Below are positions 7,417-15,155 of a DNA stretch of 28,278 bases, in pieces. The stretch is taken from the NCBI GenBank assembly GCA_048498135.1, contig JBEHYO010000044.1:1-28278 (forward strand), in the 5' to 3' direction. A model generated the notes under the pieces. It did no database searches and was not told the DNA's origin. It saw nothing but the letters and a program-made list of their open reading frames with translations. The number at the start of each line of letters is the position of its first letter. The first letter of the stretch is position 1. Both the position numbers and the translations under genes were made by a program. Source of the stretch: Dokdonella_A sp937902695. GTDB taxonomy: Bacteria; Pseudomonadota; Gammaproteobacteria; Xanthomonadales; Rhodanobacteraceae.

Positions 7417-7923
7417 CTAAGCCAAGTGTTTACGCAAGTAGCGCAACGTCGCGACGATCAAGGCCAATCCGAGCACACCCAAACCCGCGATACTCAACGT
7501 GGGCGCTTCAATCGGTTGCTGCGATGGCGCGGCCGATATGGTGAACGGGATGACGCCGAGCGTTTCCGTCACCCAACCGCTAAATGTGCTGTATCGCCAG
7601 TTCACCTGGAGCGTGTAGGAACCCGCGGCGTAAGCGCCGACCGGGTAGGCACGCGCATCGGAAGAGTAGTAGCAGAACTCGGGATCCCCCTCGCGGGAGC
7701 CGTTGAACAGGATCGTGATGACGCTGCCCTGCTGCGTGACGGGAGGTGGCCAGACAACACCATCCTCGATGAGATTGCACGCATCGCCACGGACAACGAC
7801 CGAGATCGCCTCGCCTGCCATCGGATGGGCCGGCGTGATGTACGGCGGGTCTAGGGCCGACGCGCCCTGCGCGGGCAACGCGAGCGCAAGCACTATTAGG
7901 CTCGTAAGGCGACGCGTACTCAT
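7417..7923 (-). CDS. Exported protein with IPTL-CTERM-like sorting tail
   Basis: A 168-residue protein of unknown function. It has a signal peptide (about residues 1-24, ending QGASALD) and a central domain of about 100 residues with alternating hydrophobic strands and a Cys pair, suggesting an Ig-like beta fold. The C-terminus is tripartite: APTLS, a hydrophobic span (LGVLGLALIVATL) and a basic end (RYLRKHLA). This resembles the IPTL-CTERM surface-sorting signal, though the usual Ile before PTL and Trp after Ser are replaced. A -10-like TACAAT lies at 7948-7953 (minus strand), without a convincing -35. The Shine-Dalgarno is weak. It may be co-transcribed with the frameshifted gene, whose start is 92 nt downstream of its stop. 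Confidence 0.7.
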   Translation of the reverse strand: MSTRRLTSLIVLALALPAQGASALDPPYITPAHPMAGEAISVVVRGDACNLIEDGVVWPPPVTQQGSVITILFNGSREGDPEFCYYSSDARAYPVGAYAAGSYTLQVNWRYSTFSGWVTETLGVIPFTISAAPSQQPIEAPTLSIAGLGVLGLALIVATLRYLRKHLA

Positions 7924-8067
7924 GCTCGATGGTCATCTAGGAATTTCATTGTATTACGCAAATCGGCACACAAGTCCGCCGCGCGTTTGGAGATGCAAAG
8001 CGGCGCGGCCAAGGCGAGCGTTTGCGCAAGCTGCATTTCACGCCACTCGCGCGCACTTCCGAGCAGA

Positions 8068-8094
8068 AAAAACGGCACGCAAGGTGCCGTTTTT
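8068..8094 (-). terminator. Intrinsic terminator of rnpB
   Basis: On the minus strand a stem ACGGCAC, loop CTTGC, stem GTGCCGT is flanked by A5 before and T6 after, extending the stem to 11 bp. It begins about 10 nt after the rnpB 3' end. The A-run on the other side could also terminate plus-strand transcripts. Confidence 0.85.
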
Positions 8095-8104
8095 CCTTCA
8101 AGCG

Positions 8105-8460
8105 TTGGAGCCGGCCGATAAGCCGGGTTCTGTCGTGAGCAGCCATTCCTCTAGGCCTTGCGTCGCCGCAAGGCTCGAGCAACCTACCCGGGAGCGACGC
8201 GGGCCGCGCCATTGCCCCCCTATTCGGTCTTGCTCCAGGTGGGGTTTGCCGTGCCACGCGGCGTTGGCCCCGCGCGCGGTGCGCTCTTACCGCACCTTTT
8301 CACCCTTACCACGCGCATCGTGAGATGCCGTTCGGCGGTTCGCTTTCTGTTGCACTTTCCGTCGGCTCGCGCCGCCCAGGCGTTACCTGGCACCCTGCCC
8401 TGTGGAGCCCGGACTTTCCTCGGCGCATGGTGTGCGACGCGGCTGCCTGGCCTGCTCCGC
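8105..8460 (-). ncRNA. rnpB: RNase P RNA, bacterial type A
   Basis: The catalytic RNA of RNase P, which matures tRNA 5' ends. Minus-strand sequence shows the universal core blocks. GAGGAAAGTCCGGGCTCC lies near 8404-8422, then GGGCAGGGTGCCAGGTAACG, the GGTAAGGGTGAAA and GGTGCGGTAAGAGCGCACC segments, and ACAGAACCCGGCTTATCGG near the 3' end (8116-8135). Termini were set by the P1 helix: GGAGC-A-GGCC at the 5' end (about 8458) pairs with GGCC-GGCTCC at the 3' end (about 8107). Ends are accurate to a few bases. A -10-like TAAGAT lies at 8465-8470, overlapping the stop codon of the upstream gene; no good -35 is seen. Confidence 0.96.
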
Positions 8461-8467
8461 CGCCATC

Positions 8468-9835
8468 TTAGCGCGATGGCGACGCGCCTGCGGCCTTGGC
8501 GGCGCGCAGGATCGCGGCGATGCTCTTCTCGACGTCCGCGTCGGTCGTCGCCCACGACGAGACGCTGACCCGCATGGCCGTCTCGCCCTGCCAGACGGTG
8601 CCGCCGCACCAGCAGGTGCCGTCGTCCTGCACGGCGGCGATCACGCGCTGGGTCGTCGCGGCGTCGCCGAAGGCAACCAGCACCTGGTTCAGCGCGATCT
8701 CGTTCGGCACGCGATAGCCGGCGTCGCGGAATGCCTCGCCGAAGCGCCGCGCCTGCCGGCAGTTGCGCTCGATGAGCTCGGCGACGCCTTCGCGGCCGAG
8801 CGCCCGCAACGCCGCCCACACCTCGATGCCGCGCGCGCGGCGCGACAATTCCGGCGTGTAGTCGGCGGGATTGCGAAACGGCGAGACGCTCGGCAGGTAT
8901 TCCGCCGTCACCGCCATCGCGGCGCGCAGCGCCTCCGCGTCACGCGAAAACGCAAGGCCGCAGTCGTACGGCACGTTGAGCCACTTGTGCGCATCGGTCG
9001 CCCACGAATCGGCTTTTTCGACGCCGCGCGTCATCGTCGCGAGCGCGGGCGACGCGGCCGCCCAGAGGCCGAATGCGCCATCGACGTGCACCCACGCGCC
9101 GCTGCCCGCGACGCGATCGCAGATCTCGCCGACCGGATCGATCGCGCCGGTGTTGACGTTGCCGGCCTGCGTGCAGACGATCGCCGGCGTCGCGATGCGC
9201 GGCAAGGCGTCGGCGCGCATGCGGCCTTGTCCGTCCACCGGCACGCGTACGACGCGGTTGCGCCCGAGGCCGAGCAGGCCGAGCGATTTGACCAGGCTCG
9301 GATGCACTTCCGCGCCGACGATCACCTGGATCGGCGGCGCGCCGAACAGGCCGTCGGCTTCGACGTTCCAGCCGGCGCGCTCGAGCACGACATGGCGCGC
9401 GGCGGCGAGCGCGGCGAAGTTCGCGACCGTGGCGCCGGTCACGAACGCGCCGCCGGTTTCGGCCGGAAGGCCGAGCAGTTCGACGAGCCAGCGCAGCGCG
9501 ATCTGCTCGATACGCGCGGTCGAAGGCGTCGCGTTGTAGAACGCCGAGTTCTGATCCCACGCACCGGCGATCCAGTTCGCCGCGAGCGTCACCGGCAGCG
9601 CACCGCCGATGACGAAGCCGAAGAAGCGGGGCCCGGCCATCGCCATCGTCGCCGGCGAGCCGAACGCATCGAGCTCGGCGATCACGCGCAGCGGATCGCT
9701 CCCCGCCGCCGGCATCGGCACGTCGAGCGCTTCGAGCGCGGCGGTCGCAACGGCATCCGGCGCGACCTTGCGCGTATCGAGCCCGTCGAGATACGACGCC
9801 GCGCGTGTCGCGGCATCGCGCAATAATTCGTTCAT
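8468..9835 (-). CDS. PLP-dependent group II amino-acid decarboxylase family protein
   Basis: A 455-residue fold-type I PLP enzyme of the aromatic-L-amino-acid/glutamate/aspartate decarboxylase family. Visible features are H178 (in EVHPS, stacks on the PLP ring), T222 in a GNVNTGAIDP stretch, HVDGAFG (250-256, with the Asp that binds the pyridine nitrogen) and ATDAHKWLN, where K284 should form the Schiff base. Substrate cannot be told from sequence alone. The start MNELLRDAA is preceded by GAGG 8 nt upstream; a start nine codons earlier would overlap rsmI by 11 nt. It lies 16 nt downstream of rsmI and directly upstream of rnpB, so it is probably co-transcribed with rsmI. Confidence 0.88.
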   Translation of the reverse strand: MNELLRDAATRAASYLDGLDTRKVAPDAVATAALEALDVPMPAAGSDPLRVIAELDAFGSPATMAMAGPRFFGFVIGGALPVTLAANWIAGAWDQNSAFYNATPSTARIEQIALRWLVELLGLPAETGGAFVTGATVANFAALAAARHVVLERAGWNVEADGLFGAPPIQVIVGAEVHPSLVKSLGLLGLGRNRVVRVPVDGQGRMRADALPRIATPAIVCTQAGNVNTGAIDPVGEICDRVAGSGAWVHVDGAFGLWAAASPALATMTRGVEKADSWATDAHKWLNVPYDCGLAFSRDAEALRAAMAVTAEYLPSVSPFRNPADYTPELSRRARGIEVWAALRALGREGVAELIERNCRQARRFGEAFRDAGYRVPNEIALNQVLVAFGDAATTQRVIAAVQDDGTCWCGGTVWQGETAMRVSVSSWATTDADVEKSIAAILRAAKAAGASPSR

Positions 9836-9851
9836 CGCGAACCTCGCGCGG

Positions 9852-10676
9852 TCACTCGACATGATACAGCGCCTTGCGCGCCGCACCGGTGATCGCGGCG
9901 GCGAGTTTCGCGGCTTTGGCCGGCGGCAATTCCTCGCGCAGCAATGCGAAGACGCGCCGGCCTTCGGCGAGCTGCGCATCGGCATCGGCGTCGGCCGCGC
10001 CGCCGATCAGCAGCACGAACTCGCCGCGCTGCTGGTTGGGATCCGCGCCGACGCGCGCGGCGATCTCGCCGAGCGTTCCCGCGATCACCGTTTCGAACAG
10101 CTTCGTCAGCTCGCGCGCCAGCACGCCCTCGCGCGCGGCGCCGAACACCGTGATCGCGTCGGCGAGCGAATCGACGATGCGATGGCTCGATTCGTACACG
10201 ATCAGCGTGCGCGTCTCGCCGGCGAGCGCCTGCATGCGCTCGCGCCGCGCGCCCGATTTCGCGGGCAGGAAGCCCTCGAACACGAACCGGTCGCTCGGCA
10301 GCCCGGCGACCGACAGCGCGGCAATCGCAGCGCACGGTCCCGGCACCGGCGAAACGATGCCGCCGGCCTCGCGCACGGCCCGCACGAGCCGGTAGCCCGG
10401 ATCGCTGACGAGCGGCGTGCCGGCGTCGGAAATCAGCGCGACGTCGCTCCCGGCGAGAATCGCCTCGACGATGCGCGCGCTCTGTTCGCGCTCGTTGTAC
10501 TCGTGCAGCGCCAGCATTCTTGCCGCGCTGCCGACGCGCGCGAGCAGCGGCGCGCTGTGGCGCGTGTCCTCGGCCGCGATCAGCGCGACCGCGCGCAGCG
10601 CCTCGGCCGCGCGCGGCGAGAGATCGTCGAGGTTGCCGATCGGCGTCGCGATGACCCAGAGCCGGCCCGCGGCCAT
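9852..10676 (-). CDS. rsmI: 16S rRNA (cytidine-1402-2'-O)-methyltransferase RsmI
   Basis: RsmI methylates the 2'-OH of C1402 in 16S rRNA, complementing RsmH. The 274-residue product shows the tetrapyrrole-methylase fold signatures: LWVIATPIGNLDDLSPRA at the N-terminus, AAEDTRHS, LISDAGTPLVSDPGYRLV, and VPGPCAAIAALSVAGLP. It ends in a basic Ala-rich helix region. GGAGG sits 5 nt before the ATG at 10674-10676 (MAAGRLW), preferred over an ATG four codons upstream that has no ribosome binding site. It is divergent from lpoA, as in E. coli (yraL/lpoA). Confidence 0.96.
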   Translation of the reverse strand: MAAGRLWVIATPIGNLDDLSPRAAEALRAVALIAAEDTRHSAPLLARVGSAARMLALHEYNEREQSARIVEAILAGSDVALISDAGTPLVSDPGYRLVRAVREAGGIVSPVPGPCAAIAALSVAGLPSDRFVFEGFLPAKSGARRERMQALAGETRTLIVYESSHRIVDSLADAITVFGAAREGVLARELTKLFETVIAGTLGEIAARVGADPNQQRGEFVLLIGGAADADADAQLAEGRRVFALLREELPPAKAAKLAAAITGAARKALYHVE

Positions 10677-10787
10677 GTCGTCCTCCATTCGTCTGAACGA
10701 GCATAGCGGAAGCGCGCCGGCGCCGACGGCGCGGCGCGGGCGATCCGCTATCATGCGGACTGGGTTGGTCCCGTGGAGAATGCGCTC

Positions 10788-12557
10788 GTGCACGCCGCGT
10801 TTCGACAAGGACGTTTTGCCGCGACCGCGCTGCTCGCGCTTGCGCTCGCCGCATGCGCGACGATGCCGGAAGAGGAAGCGACGCCATCCGCGGACGCCGT
10901 TCGCGCCGAGCAGCTCTTCAGGCAGGGCGACATGGATCAGGCCGCCGCGGCGTTCCGCGCGCTGGCCGATGCGAGCGGCGGCGACGCGTCCGCGCACTAT
11001 CGCCTGCGCGAAGCCGAAGCGGAGCGTGAAGCCGGCGATCTCGACGGCGCGGCGCAGACGCTCGGCGACGTCAAGCGGCGGCGCCTGCACGGCATCGAGC
11101 AGGTTCGGCTCGACGTCCTCGACGCGGAAATCGCGCTCAAGCACGACGATCCGGCGAAAGCGCAGGCGCTCCTCGCGATGCCGCTCGGCGATCTTTCGCC
11201 GAACCTGCGCGCGCGCGCGCTCGAGCTTCGCGCGCGCGCCGAAGTCGGCGTCGGCGATCGCTATGCGGCGGCGCGCACGCGGGCCGAGCTCGACCGTTAT
11301 CTCGAAGGTGCCGACCGCGACGCGAACCGCAAGGAAATCGTCGGGACGCTGGCAGCGCTCGGTCCCGATGCGCTGAAGACGCGCGCCGAAACGCTGCGCC
11401 CCGACGACGCGCTGCGCCCGTGGATTGAGCAGGCGCTGCGCTCGAACGGCATCGCGCTCGCACGCACGCTGCCGCGGCCGAACCGGCCGGTCGGCACCGT
11501 CGAGGCGGGGCCGAACGGGGCCAGCGAAGGCTACGTGGCGCCCCGGCATGTCGCGCTGCTGCTGCCGCTCGGCTCGCTCACGGCGGTCTCGCAGTCGATC
11601 CGAGACGGATTCCTCGCGGCGTATTTCGCGACCGACGACGCCGTGCGCCCCGACGTGCGCATCTACGATTCGGGAAAGACGCCGGCCGACGCCGTCGCCG
11701 CGTACACGCAGGCCGTCGCCGACGGCGCGGACCACGTCGTCGGTCCGCTGCAGCGCGAAGCGGTCGGCGAGCTGTTCCATCAGACATTGACCGCGCCGGT
11801 ACTCGCGCTCAACCATCCCGACACCGGCGAAGTGCCGCCCCCCGGCAGCGCCGAGTTCGGGCTCCTGCCCGATGCGGAGGGCGCGCAGGTCGCCGAGCAC
11901 ATGCACGAGCGCGGCATCGCCCGCGCGGTCGTCCTCATCGCCGACACCGACTGGGCGCAACGCGCCGCGCTCGCGTTCCGCGCGCAGTTCGAGGCGAGCG
12001 GCGGCCAGATCGTCGGACAGGCAGAGCTTCGCGAGAGCGAGGTCAACTTCAAGGCCGCGATCCAGCAAGCGACGAAGGGCCTGGGCGATCCGGCCGATGC
12101 CGGCGTCTTCATCAGCATGCGCCCGCAGCAGGCGCGCCTGCTGTTGCCGCAGCTCAAGATCGCGGCGATCTCCGCGCCGGTGTTCGCCACCTCGCACGTG
12201 TATGGCGGCGACCCGAACCCGGGCCTCGACCGCGATCTCGACGGCGTCGAGTTCTGCGATGCGCCGTGGCTGTTCGGCCCGGTACCCGGCCGTCCCGATC
12301 GTGCCGTCATCGGCAGACAGATCGCCAGCGCGAACGGCGTCGGTGCGCGGCTCTTCGCGTTCGGCATGGATGCCTATGCGCTGCTGCCGTACCTCGGCTG
12401 GCTGCTCGCGCATCCCGATGCGTATCTTACCGGTGCGACCGGCGACCTCACGGCCGACAGCTTCGGTCGCGTGCACCGCACGATCGCCTGGGCGCGCTTC
12501 GACGCCGGCGTGGCCCGCCCGGTCGAGGGCGCGCTCGCCGCGACGCCGACGCAATGA
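10788..12557 (+). CDS. lpoA: Outer-membrane lipoprotein LpoA (LppC family), activator of a class A PBP
   Basis: In E. coli LpoA spans from the outer membrane to PBP1a and stimulates peptidoglycan synthesis. The 589-residue product has a lipoprotein signal peptide ending LALALAAC (lipidated Cys at residue 23). An Ala-rich TPR-like N-terminal domain (about 35-215) follows, then a periplasmic-binding-protein-like LppC domain from about 240 (HVALLLPLGSLTAVSQSIRDG) to the end. GTG at 10788 is chosen because GGAG lies 9 nt upstream; an in-frame GTG at 10773 is an alternative and would add five residues. The stop is 13 nt before yraN. Family membership is firm. The PBP partner is inferred from E. 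coli. Confidence 0.9.
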   Translation: MHAAFRQGRFAATALLALALAACATMPEEEATPSADAVRAEQLFRQGDMDQAAAAFRALADASGGDASAHYRLREAEAEREAGDLDGAAQTLGDVKRRRLHGIEQVRLDVLDAEIALKHDDPAKAQALLAMPLGDLSPNLRARALELRARAEVGVGDRYAAARTRAELDRYLEGADRDANRKEIVGTLAALGPDALKTRAETLRPDDALRPWIEQALRSNGIALARTLPRPNRPVGTVEAGPNGASEGYVAPRHVALLLPLGSLTAVSQSIRDGFLAAYFATDDAVRPDVRIYDSGKTPADAVAAYTQAVADGADHVVGPLQREAVGELFHQTLTAPVLALNHPDTGEVPPPGSAEFGLLPDAEGAQVAEHMHERGIARAVVLIADTDWAQRAALAFRAQFEASGGQIVGQAELRESEVNFKAAIQQATKGLGDPADAGVFISMRPQQARLLLPQLKIAAISAPVFATSHVYGGDPNPGLDRDLDGVEFCDAPWLFGPVPGRPDRAVIGRQIASANGVGARLFAFGMDAYALLPYLGWLLAHPDAYLTGATGDLTADSFGRVHRTIAWARFDAGVARPVEGALAATPTQ

Positions 12558-12570
12558 TCGTGCGGAGCCC

Positions 12571-12954
12571 ATGCTGCTGACGCGTACCGCGACGAACCGC
12601 CGCGCGGACGGCAAGCGCCACGAGGACTTCGCGCTCGCGCATCTCGAAGGCGCGGGGCTCGCGCTCGTCGCCCGGAACTACAATTGCCGCTACGGCGAGA
12701 TCGACCTCGTCATGCGCGAGCGCGACGTCGTCGTCTTCGTCGAAGTGCGCTATCGCAGCGCAAGCCGCTTCGGCGACGGCATCGATTCCGTCGGCGCCGC
12801 CAAGCGCGCAAGGCTCGTACGCGCCGCGAGCGCGTTTCTCGCCGAACATCCGCGCCTCGCCGGCGCCGCGTGCCGATTCGACGTGCTCGCGATCGGCGCC
12901 GGCGAGGAGGCCCCGTCGATCGACTGGCGGCGCAACGCATTCGACGCCTGCTGA
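12571..12954 (+). CDS. yraN: UPF0102 family protein YraN (predicted nuclease fold)
   Basis: A 127-residue member of the UPF0102/YraN family, small proteins with an endonuclease-like fold of uncertain role. Characteristic motifs are ADGKRHEDFALAHLE, ARNYNCRYGEIDLVM (with the E-x-D core), VVFVEVRYR and, near the end, CRFDVLAIGAG followed by WRRNAFDA. The E-D-ExR pattern of the nuclease-like active site is intact. It sits between lpoA and dolP as in E. coli, but diaA, which separates yraN and dolP there, is absent. A GGAG lies only 3 nt before the ATG; ribosome coupling from lpoA is likely. Confidence 0.94.
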   Translation: MLLTRTATNRRADGKRHEDFALAHLEGAGLALVARNYNCRYGEIDLVMRERDVVVFVEVRYRSASRFGDGIDSVGAAKRARLVRAASAFLAEHPRLAGAACRFDVLAIGAGEEAPSIDWRRNAFDAC

Positions 12955-12962
12955 GAGGTTCC

Positions 12963-13547
12963 ATGTCACGCACGAAAGCACTCGCATGCCTCATCGCCCT
13001 CGCGCCGCTGCTCGGCGGCTGCGCGGCCGCCGTCGTCGGCGGTGCCGCGCTCGCCGGCGGCGCCGCGCACGATCGCCGCGATACGAGCACGTATTTCGAC
13101 GACAAGCGCATCGACCTCGCCGTCCACGATGCGATCAACAAGGACAAGGAGCTCGCGCTCAAGAACAACGTCACGATCGTCGTCTACAACGGCGTGATCC
13201 TGCTGATCGGCGAAGTGCGCACGCCGGAGCTGAAGGCGCGTGCCGAGAAGATCGTGAGCGGCTACGAGGGCACCAAGAAGGTCGTCAACGAGCTCGAAGT
13301 GACCGAGCCGCAGGATTTCTGGACGCGCCGCGCCGACGGCGCACTCACCGCGCGCGTCAAGACGGCGCTGCTCGACATCACCAGCATCGAGGGCTTCGAT
13401 CCGCTGCGCGTCAACGTGACGACGGCACATCGCATCGTGTACCTGATGGGCATGGTCAGCCACGCGGAGGCGGATGCGGTCGTCGAGGTGGCGCGCGATG
13501 TCGATGGCGTCGAGAAGGTCGTGAAGGTTTTCGAGTACACGGATTGA
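12963..13547 (+). CDS. dolP: BON-domain outer-membrane lipoprotein DolP (YraP)
   Basis: DolP is an outer-membrane lipoprotein that in E. coli localises to division sites and supports outer-membrane integrity and BAM function. The 194-residue product has a lipoprotein signal with LLGGC (lipidated Cys at residue 20). A Gly/Ala-rich linker follows, then two BON domains: about 47-113 (DLAVHDAINKD ... VVNELEV) and about 122-191 (LTARVKTALLD ... VEKVVKVFEY). GAGAGG overlaps the yraN stop and sits 4 nt before the ATG. It is very probably in an operon with lpoA and yraN. A dispersed repeat follows directly after the stop. Confidence 0.92.
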   Translation: MSRTKALACLIALAPLLGGCAAAVVGGAALAGGAAHDRRDTSTYFDDKRIDLAVHDAINKDKELALKNNVTIVVYNGVILLIGEVRTPELKARAEKIVSGYEGTKKVVNELEVTEPQDFWTRRADGALTARVKTALLDITSIEGFDPLRVNVTTAHRIVYLMGMVSHAEADAVVEVARDVDGVEKVVKVFEYTD

Positions 13548-13549
13548 TG

Positions 13550-13660
13550 TTCCTTCTCCCGCTTGCCGGGGAAGGTGCCGGAGGCGGATAAGGGCAAGCG
13601 GGCGCGGCGAACCACGCGTGCCCTCACCCTGCCCTCTCCTGCAAGCGGGAGAGGGGAAAA
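13550..13660 (+). repeat. Dispersed ~110-bp repeat with hairpin ends, copy 1
   Basis: The element fills the dolP-oxidase gap. It begins with a hairpin (13552-13574, CCTTCTCCCGC / ...GGGGAAGG) and ends with another (13632-13655, CCCTCTCCTGC / GCGGGAGAGGG). A conserved middle (GGTGCCGGAGGCG, CGAACCACG, TGCCCTCACCCT) lies between them. The reverse complement of 27939-28052 matches it along its whole length except for a short central stretch. No coding capacity. The hairpins could act as terminators or RNA stabilisers. Confidence 0.85.
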
Positions 13661-13677
13661 GCGCGGAGAATCGGGGC

Positions 13678-15045
13678 ATGAACGCCGAACTTTCCGATTG
13701 CCTCCGCACGATCTTTCCCGGCGCGCTCGAAACCGACGCGGCCACGCGCGCCGTCTACGGCTACGACAACTCGCGCCGCGAGGCGATGCCGGACGCCGTC
13801 GTGTTCCCGTCGACGCACGAACAGGTCGTCTCGCTGGTCCGCGCCTGCCGCGCGCATCAGACGCCGCTGGTCGCGCGCGGCCGGGGCACCAACACGACGG
13901 GCGCCAGCGTGCCGGTCGAAGGCGGCATCGTCGCCTCGTTCGAGCGCATGAACCGCATCCTCGCGATCGATCCGGCGAACCGGCTCGCGGTCGTCGAACC
14001 CGGCGCGCTGAACGCCGATCTGCAGGCCGCGCTCCGCCCGCACGGCCTGTTCTGGCCGCCCGATCCGACTTCGGCGCCCTATTGCACGATCGGCGGCAAT
14101 CTCGCCTGCAACGCGGGCGGGCCGCGCGCCGTGAAATACGGCGCGACACGCGACAACGTGCTCGCGCTTCGCGCCGTCGCGGGCACCGGCGAGGATTTCC
14201 GCTGCGGCACGCCGACGACGAAGGGCGCAGCGGGCTACGATCTCACCCGGTTGCTGATCGGCTCGGAAGGCACGCTCGCCGTCGTCACCGAAGCGACGCT
14301 GAAGCTGACACCGCTGCCGCGCGCGACACGTACGCTGCGCGCGACCTACACGAACATCGAGGCGGCCGCGGCCGCGGTCGCGCGCATCATGGCGCAGCCC
14401 TCGACGCCGTCGGCGCTGGAGTTTCTCGATAGCGAATCGTTGCGGCTCGCGCGCGCACGCGGCGGCGACGCCGTGCCCGATGCGGGCGCGCTGCTGCTGA
14501 TCGAAGCCGACGGCGACGAAAACGCGCTCGGCGCCGCAGTCGACGCGATCTCGACGGCCGCGCGCGGCGAAGGCCTGATCGCTCTCACGGGCGCCTCGAC
14601 GGCCGACGACGTCGCGGCACTCTGGGCCGCGCGGCGCGCGCTGTCGCCGGCGCTGCGCACGCTGTCGCCGAAGAAGATCAACGAGGATGTCGTCGTGCCC
14701 GTCTCGCGCATTCCGGCACTCGTCGCCGCGATGCGCGACCTGTCGCAACGATACGCGCTGCCGATCGTCTGCTTCGGCCACGCCGGCAACGGCAACGTGC
14801 ACGTGAATCTCTTGCCGCGCGACGAAGCCGAGCTCGCGCGCGCGGAGGAATGCCTGCGCGAAGTGTTCGCGGTCGTGATCCGCCTCGACGGCACGCTCTC
14901 GGGCGAGCATGGCATCGGCCTTGCGAAGCGCGACTTCATGGCGCTCGCGGTCGATGCGTCCGCGCTCGCGCTGATGCGGCGCGTCAAGTCGGCGTTCGAC
15001 CCGGACGGCATCCTCAATCCCGGCAAGCTGCTGCCGCCGCCGTAA
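13678..15045 (+). CDS. FAD-linked oxidase of the glycolate/D-lactate dehydrogenase (GlcD) family
   Basis: A 455-residue flavoenzyme expected to oxidise a D-2-hydroxy acid. The N-terminal PCMH-type FAD domain (about 38-215) has ARGRGTNTTGASVPVEGG (67-83) and GGNLACNAGGPRAVKYG (139-155). The C-terminal FAD-oxidase domain carries SPKKINEDVVVP, GHAGNGNVHVN (367-377) and SGEHGIGLAKR (408-418), followed by DPDGILNPGK at the end. Substrate (D-lactate, glycolate, D-2-hydroxyglutarate) cannot be fixed from sequence; no glcE/glcF partners are adjacent, favouring a stand-alone dehydrogenase. ATG at 13678 has GGAG 9 nt upstream, just after the repeat. A longer frame would read into the repeat and is rejected. 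Confidence 0.88.
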   Translation: MNAELSDCLRTIFPGALETDAATRAVYGYDNSRREAMPDAVVFPSTHEQVVSLVRACRAHQTPLVARGRGTNTTGASVPVEGGIVASFERMNRILAIDPANRLAVVEPGALNADLQAALRPHGLFWPPDPTSAPYCTIGGNLACNAGGPRAVKYGATRDNVLALRAVAGTGEDFRCGTPTTKGAAGYDLTRLLIGSEGTLAVVTEATLKLTPLPRATRTLRATYTNIEAAAAAVARIMAQPSTPSALEFLDSESLRLARARGGDAVPDAGALLLIEADGDENALGAAVDAISTAARGEGLIALTGASTADDVAALWAARRALSPALRTLSPKKINEDVVVPVSRIPALVAAMRDLSQRYALPIVCFGHAGNGNVHVNLLPRDEAELARAEECLREVFAVVIRLDGTLSGEHGIGLAKRDFMALAVDASALALMRRVKSAFDPDGILNPGKLLPPP

Positions 15046-15155
15046 ATGCGATAGCGACGCCACGCGCGCCGGAGTAAGCTCCCGCGCGGGGTGCTCCGGC
15101 GGTCGAACAACAAGCATCGAAGCGGAAGACTTCGACGACGAACGGGAGTCACGAC

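Noticed and set aside
7703..8568. Plus-strand open frames across 7.7-8.6 kb
   Set aside because: They run antisense to the IPTL-tailed gene and through rnpB, whose RNA core blocks explain the conservation.
10689..10787. Promoter pair between rsmI and lpoA
   Set aside because: TATCAT (10749-10754, plus) and TATGCT (10700-10705, minus) look like -10 elements, but neither has a -35 at suitable spacing in this very GC-rich gap, so no promoter feature was called.
9852..12614. A 920-codon minus-strand open frame spanning rsmI and the whole of lpoA
   Set aside because: Only its last 274 codons are a gene (rsmI). The rest is antisense to lpoA, Arg-rich and free of family motifs, an effect of high GC.
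13550..13660. The double-hairpin repeat as a CRISPR or tRNA-like element
   Set aside because: No repeat-spacer periodicity, no cas genes, and no cloverleaf or T-loop consensus; it is a two-hairpin dispersed repeat.
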